Source: CALXOJ01 sp034120015
GTDB lineage: Bacteria > Spirochaetota > Spirochaetia > JAFGXN01
Reading direction: 5' to 3'
NCBI GenBank assembly: GCA_034120015.1
Contig: JAXEIF010000009.1
Location: 4,970-68,969, forward strand
Length of the DNA: 64,000 nucleotides
Position 1 is the stretch's first letter; each line of letters opens with the position of its first letter. Shown here in pieces: positions 63,050-64,000 of the stretch. The notes beneath the pieces are model-generated. The model was not told where the DNA came from. It did not search any database and saw only the letters and a list, made by a program, of their open reading frames with translations. The position numbers and the translations under genes are program-made.

Positions 63050-63304
63050 TCACTTTCCGAGAGCCGATTTGACCGTCACCCCGGGCAGCCGTCCCAGACG
63101 GCCGGTCAAAGCGCCCAACTCGTCGGTATCGGCACGCACAATAAGCGTGATAACCGACAGAGTGTCGTTTTCGAGGTGAGGAAGTCCCATGCGTCCCTGT
63201 ATGAGGGTATGATATTCGGATAAAATCTGCTGTACCGCCGGCGCCTGTCCGCGGTCGCTGATAATGATGCCGACAAAGCCGTAGCGTTTTGCCGATTCGT
63301 TCAT
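63050..63304 (-). CDS. TM1266-like putative hydrogenase-system regulator
   Basis: 84 aa, with RYGFVGIIISDRGQAPAVQQILSEYHTLIQGRMGLP (about 7-43), the pattern of the iron-only hydrogenase system putative regulator (TM1266 family, NikR C-terminal/ACT-like fold). In other genomes this gene sits with hydE, hydF and hydG. It starts at ATG 63304 with AAGGAGG, as the first gene of the operon. Confidence 0.85.
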   Translation of the reverse strand: MNESAKRYGFVGIIISDRGQAPAVQQILSEYHTLIQGRMGLPHLENDTLSVITLIVRADTDELGALTGRLGRLPGVTVKSALGK

Positions 63305-63346
63305 AAGACCTCCTTGAGTCAGAAAACCTTCTCTCAGATAGTTACA

Positions 63347-63375
63347 GTATACTCCCGCCGGCAGGAAAAATCAAG
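63347..63375 (-). promoter_or_regulatory. Promoter of the TM1266-hydG-hydE operon (TTGATT-17-TATACT)
   Basis: On the minus strand TTGATT (63375-63370) and TATACT (63352-63347) are 17 nt apart. The dyad array begins about 50 bp upstream of the -35. Confidence 0.7.
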
Positions 63376-63427
63376 CAAAAAACGACTGAAAACACTTTCG
63401 CGAACAGACATCGCGCCGAAGCCGGTT

Positions 63428-63673
63428 AACACTTTGTTTCGTACTGTGAAACACTTTGTTTCAGACTGTTGAAACACTCTGTTTCAGACTGCGAAACACT
63501 TTGTTTCGTACTGCGAAACACTTTGTTTCGTACTGTGAAACACTTTGTTTCAGACTGTTGAAACACTCTGTTTCAGACTGCGAAACACTTTGTTTCGGAC
63601 TGCGAAACACTCTGTTTCAGACTGTTGAAACACTTTGTTTCAGACTGTTAAAATACTTTGTTTCGGACGGCGA
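63428..63673. repeat. Tandem array of eleven 22-23-bp dyad repeats
   Basis: Eleven units, each containing the dyad GAAACA-CTT-TGTTTC or a close variant, spaced 22 bp (23 in three or four units). Units fall into a higher order: units 1-3 are almost repeated as units 5-7. The period is about two helical turns, so all dyads would face one side of the DNA. The array fills most of the 449-bp gene-free region between the LRR gene's terminator and the hyd promoter. I see no other feature in the remainder. Confidence 0.92.
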
Positions 63674-63701
63674 AAAAATCCGGCCATCCGCGTACAAAAA
63701 A

Positions 63702-63733
63702 ACAGCCCCCGCACCTTGCCGTACAGGGGCTGT
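63702..63733 (-). terminator. Terminator of the leucine-rich-repeat gene
   Basis: On the minus strand ACAGCCCC (63733-63726) pairs with GGGGCTGT (63709-63702), followed by a run of seven T. Confidence 0.85.
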
Positions 63734-63753
63734 TGTGTCCACGAAAACGGAGA

Positions 63754-64000
63754 CTATTGAACCTTTACTTCGCCATTTTGAGAATCTTTACTCCACTCAC
63801 TGTCCCACTTCGTCTTCTGATCGGCCGTCAGGGTCAGTGTCAGCGTCTGCGGGGTCGAACCGTCGGAGGTCTGATTGCCGCACTGCAGCATCTCCAGCTT
63901 ACTGTGCATTGACACATCTAATGCCGTCAAGTGGTTTAAATGACAAAAGAGTTGCTTCAATTTGTTATTCAAACTACCCAAATTCAGTTCCGTCAACTGA
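63754..64000 (-). CDS. Leucine-rich repeat protein, C-terminal part (runs off right edge)
   Basis: The frame is open to the right edge; only the last 81 or so residues are visible. QLTELNLGSLNNKLKQLFCHLNHLTALDVSMHSKLEMLQCG shows leucine-rich repeats of the xLxxLxL type with asparagine/Cys at the ladder positions. The end is TLTLTLTADQKTKWDSEWSKDSQNGEVKVQ. The gene must start beyond base 64000; TTG 63996 is an internal Leu codon and not a start. The full protein is likely an exported LRR adhesin, but its N-terminus is unseen. Confidence 0.82.
   Translation of the reverse strand, partial: QLTELNLGSLNNKLKQLFCHLNHLTALDVSMHSKLEMLQCGNQTSDGSTPQTLTLTLTADQKTKWDSEWSKDSQNGEVKVQ

Noticed and set aside
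63428..63673. CRISPR array
   Set aside because: Units are only 22-23 bp and contiguous, without unique spacers; this is a tandem dyad array.
63754..63996. Complete 80-aa protein starting with TTG 63996
   Set aside because: The frame continues open through base 64000 and the TTG is an internal Leu codon of the repeats.

Overview
The window looks like a chromosome segment of a spirochaete, most likely a Treponema-like member. This is inferred from the many lipoproteins with spirochaete-style lipoboxes, Rpn-type transposase/nuclease genes, a CheX-like protein, the rpsB-tsf-frr-uppS-cdsA-dxr block and an anaerobic gene set (IorAB, HydE/HydG, Fe-dependent alcohol dehydrogenases). No rRNA or tRNA gene was seen, and the phylum is not proven by any single marker.

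Layout. 1-1200: the 5' part of a type II-C cas9 runs off the left edge. It faces a candidate tracrRNA, and their two promoters share one -35 region. 1284-5875: an Rpn gene, then iorA-iorB-paaK for fermentation of aromatic 2-oxo acids to aryl-acyl-CoA. 6168-13700: a five-gene lipoprotein operon with Ig-like and FN3-like domains. 13857-17566: hflX and tex. 17716-18596: a second Rpn copy, broken by a 50-bp palindromic insertion. 18664-20719: a DUF1848 gene, ogt and a lipoprotein.

20940-25939 is the most unusual block. A 7 x 21-bp dyad array is followed by two AT-rich DUF262 genes and an ATP-grasp gene of the R2K type in one operon, a candidate defence system. It is followed by a YolD-like gene with a Y-family polymerase (26013-27943). 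From 28112 to 38543 there are mixed housekeeping and metabolic genes: HlyIII, DacA, CoA-disulfide reductase, AlkA, an amidohydrolase lipoprotein, a GH109-like oxidoreductase, a BdhA-like dehydrogenase, a P1 peptidase and a GGDEF protein.

38760-43771 is the translation, isoprenoid and phospholipid cluster. 43789-49991 (minus) is an operon with a ceramidase-like lipoprotein, a methionine synthase split into two polypeptides and a nitroreductase-type remnant. 50194-56505 (plus) holds an unknown protein, rdgB, pepF, a small SCP2-like protein and two Fe-ADH relatives, one of which has lost its metal ligands. 56498-58412 (minus) is cheX-like, zincin-like and HAD phosphatase. 58446-60473 encodes a large unknown protein. 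60513-63304 (minus) is the hydrogenase maturation operon (TM1266-like, hydG, hydE). Its promoter lies just downstream of an 11 x 22-bp dyad array. The window ends inside a leucine-rich-repeat gene.

Several promoters are near consensus (TTGACA-17-TATAAT class). Two genes start 6 nt after the -10 box with no Shine-Dalgarno sequence, which suggests leaderless mRNAs.
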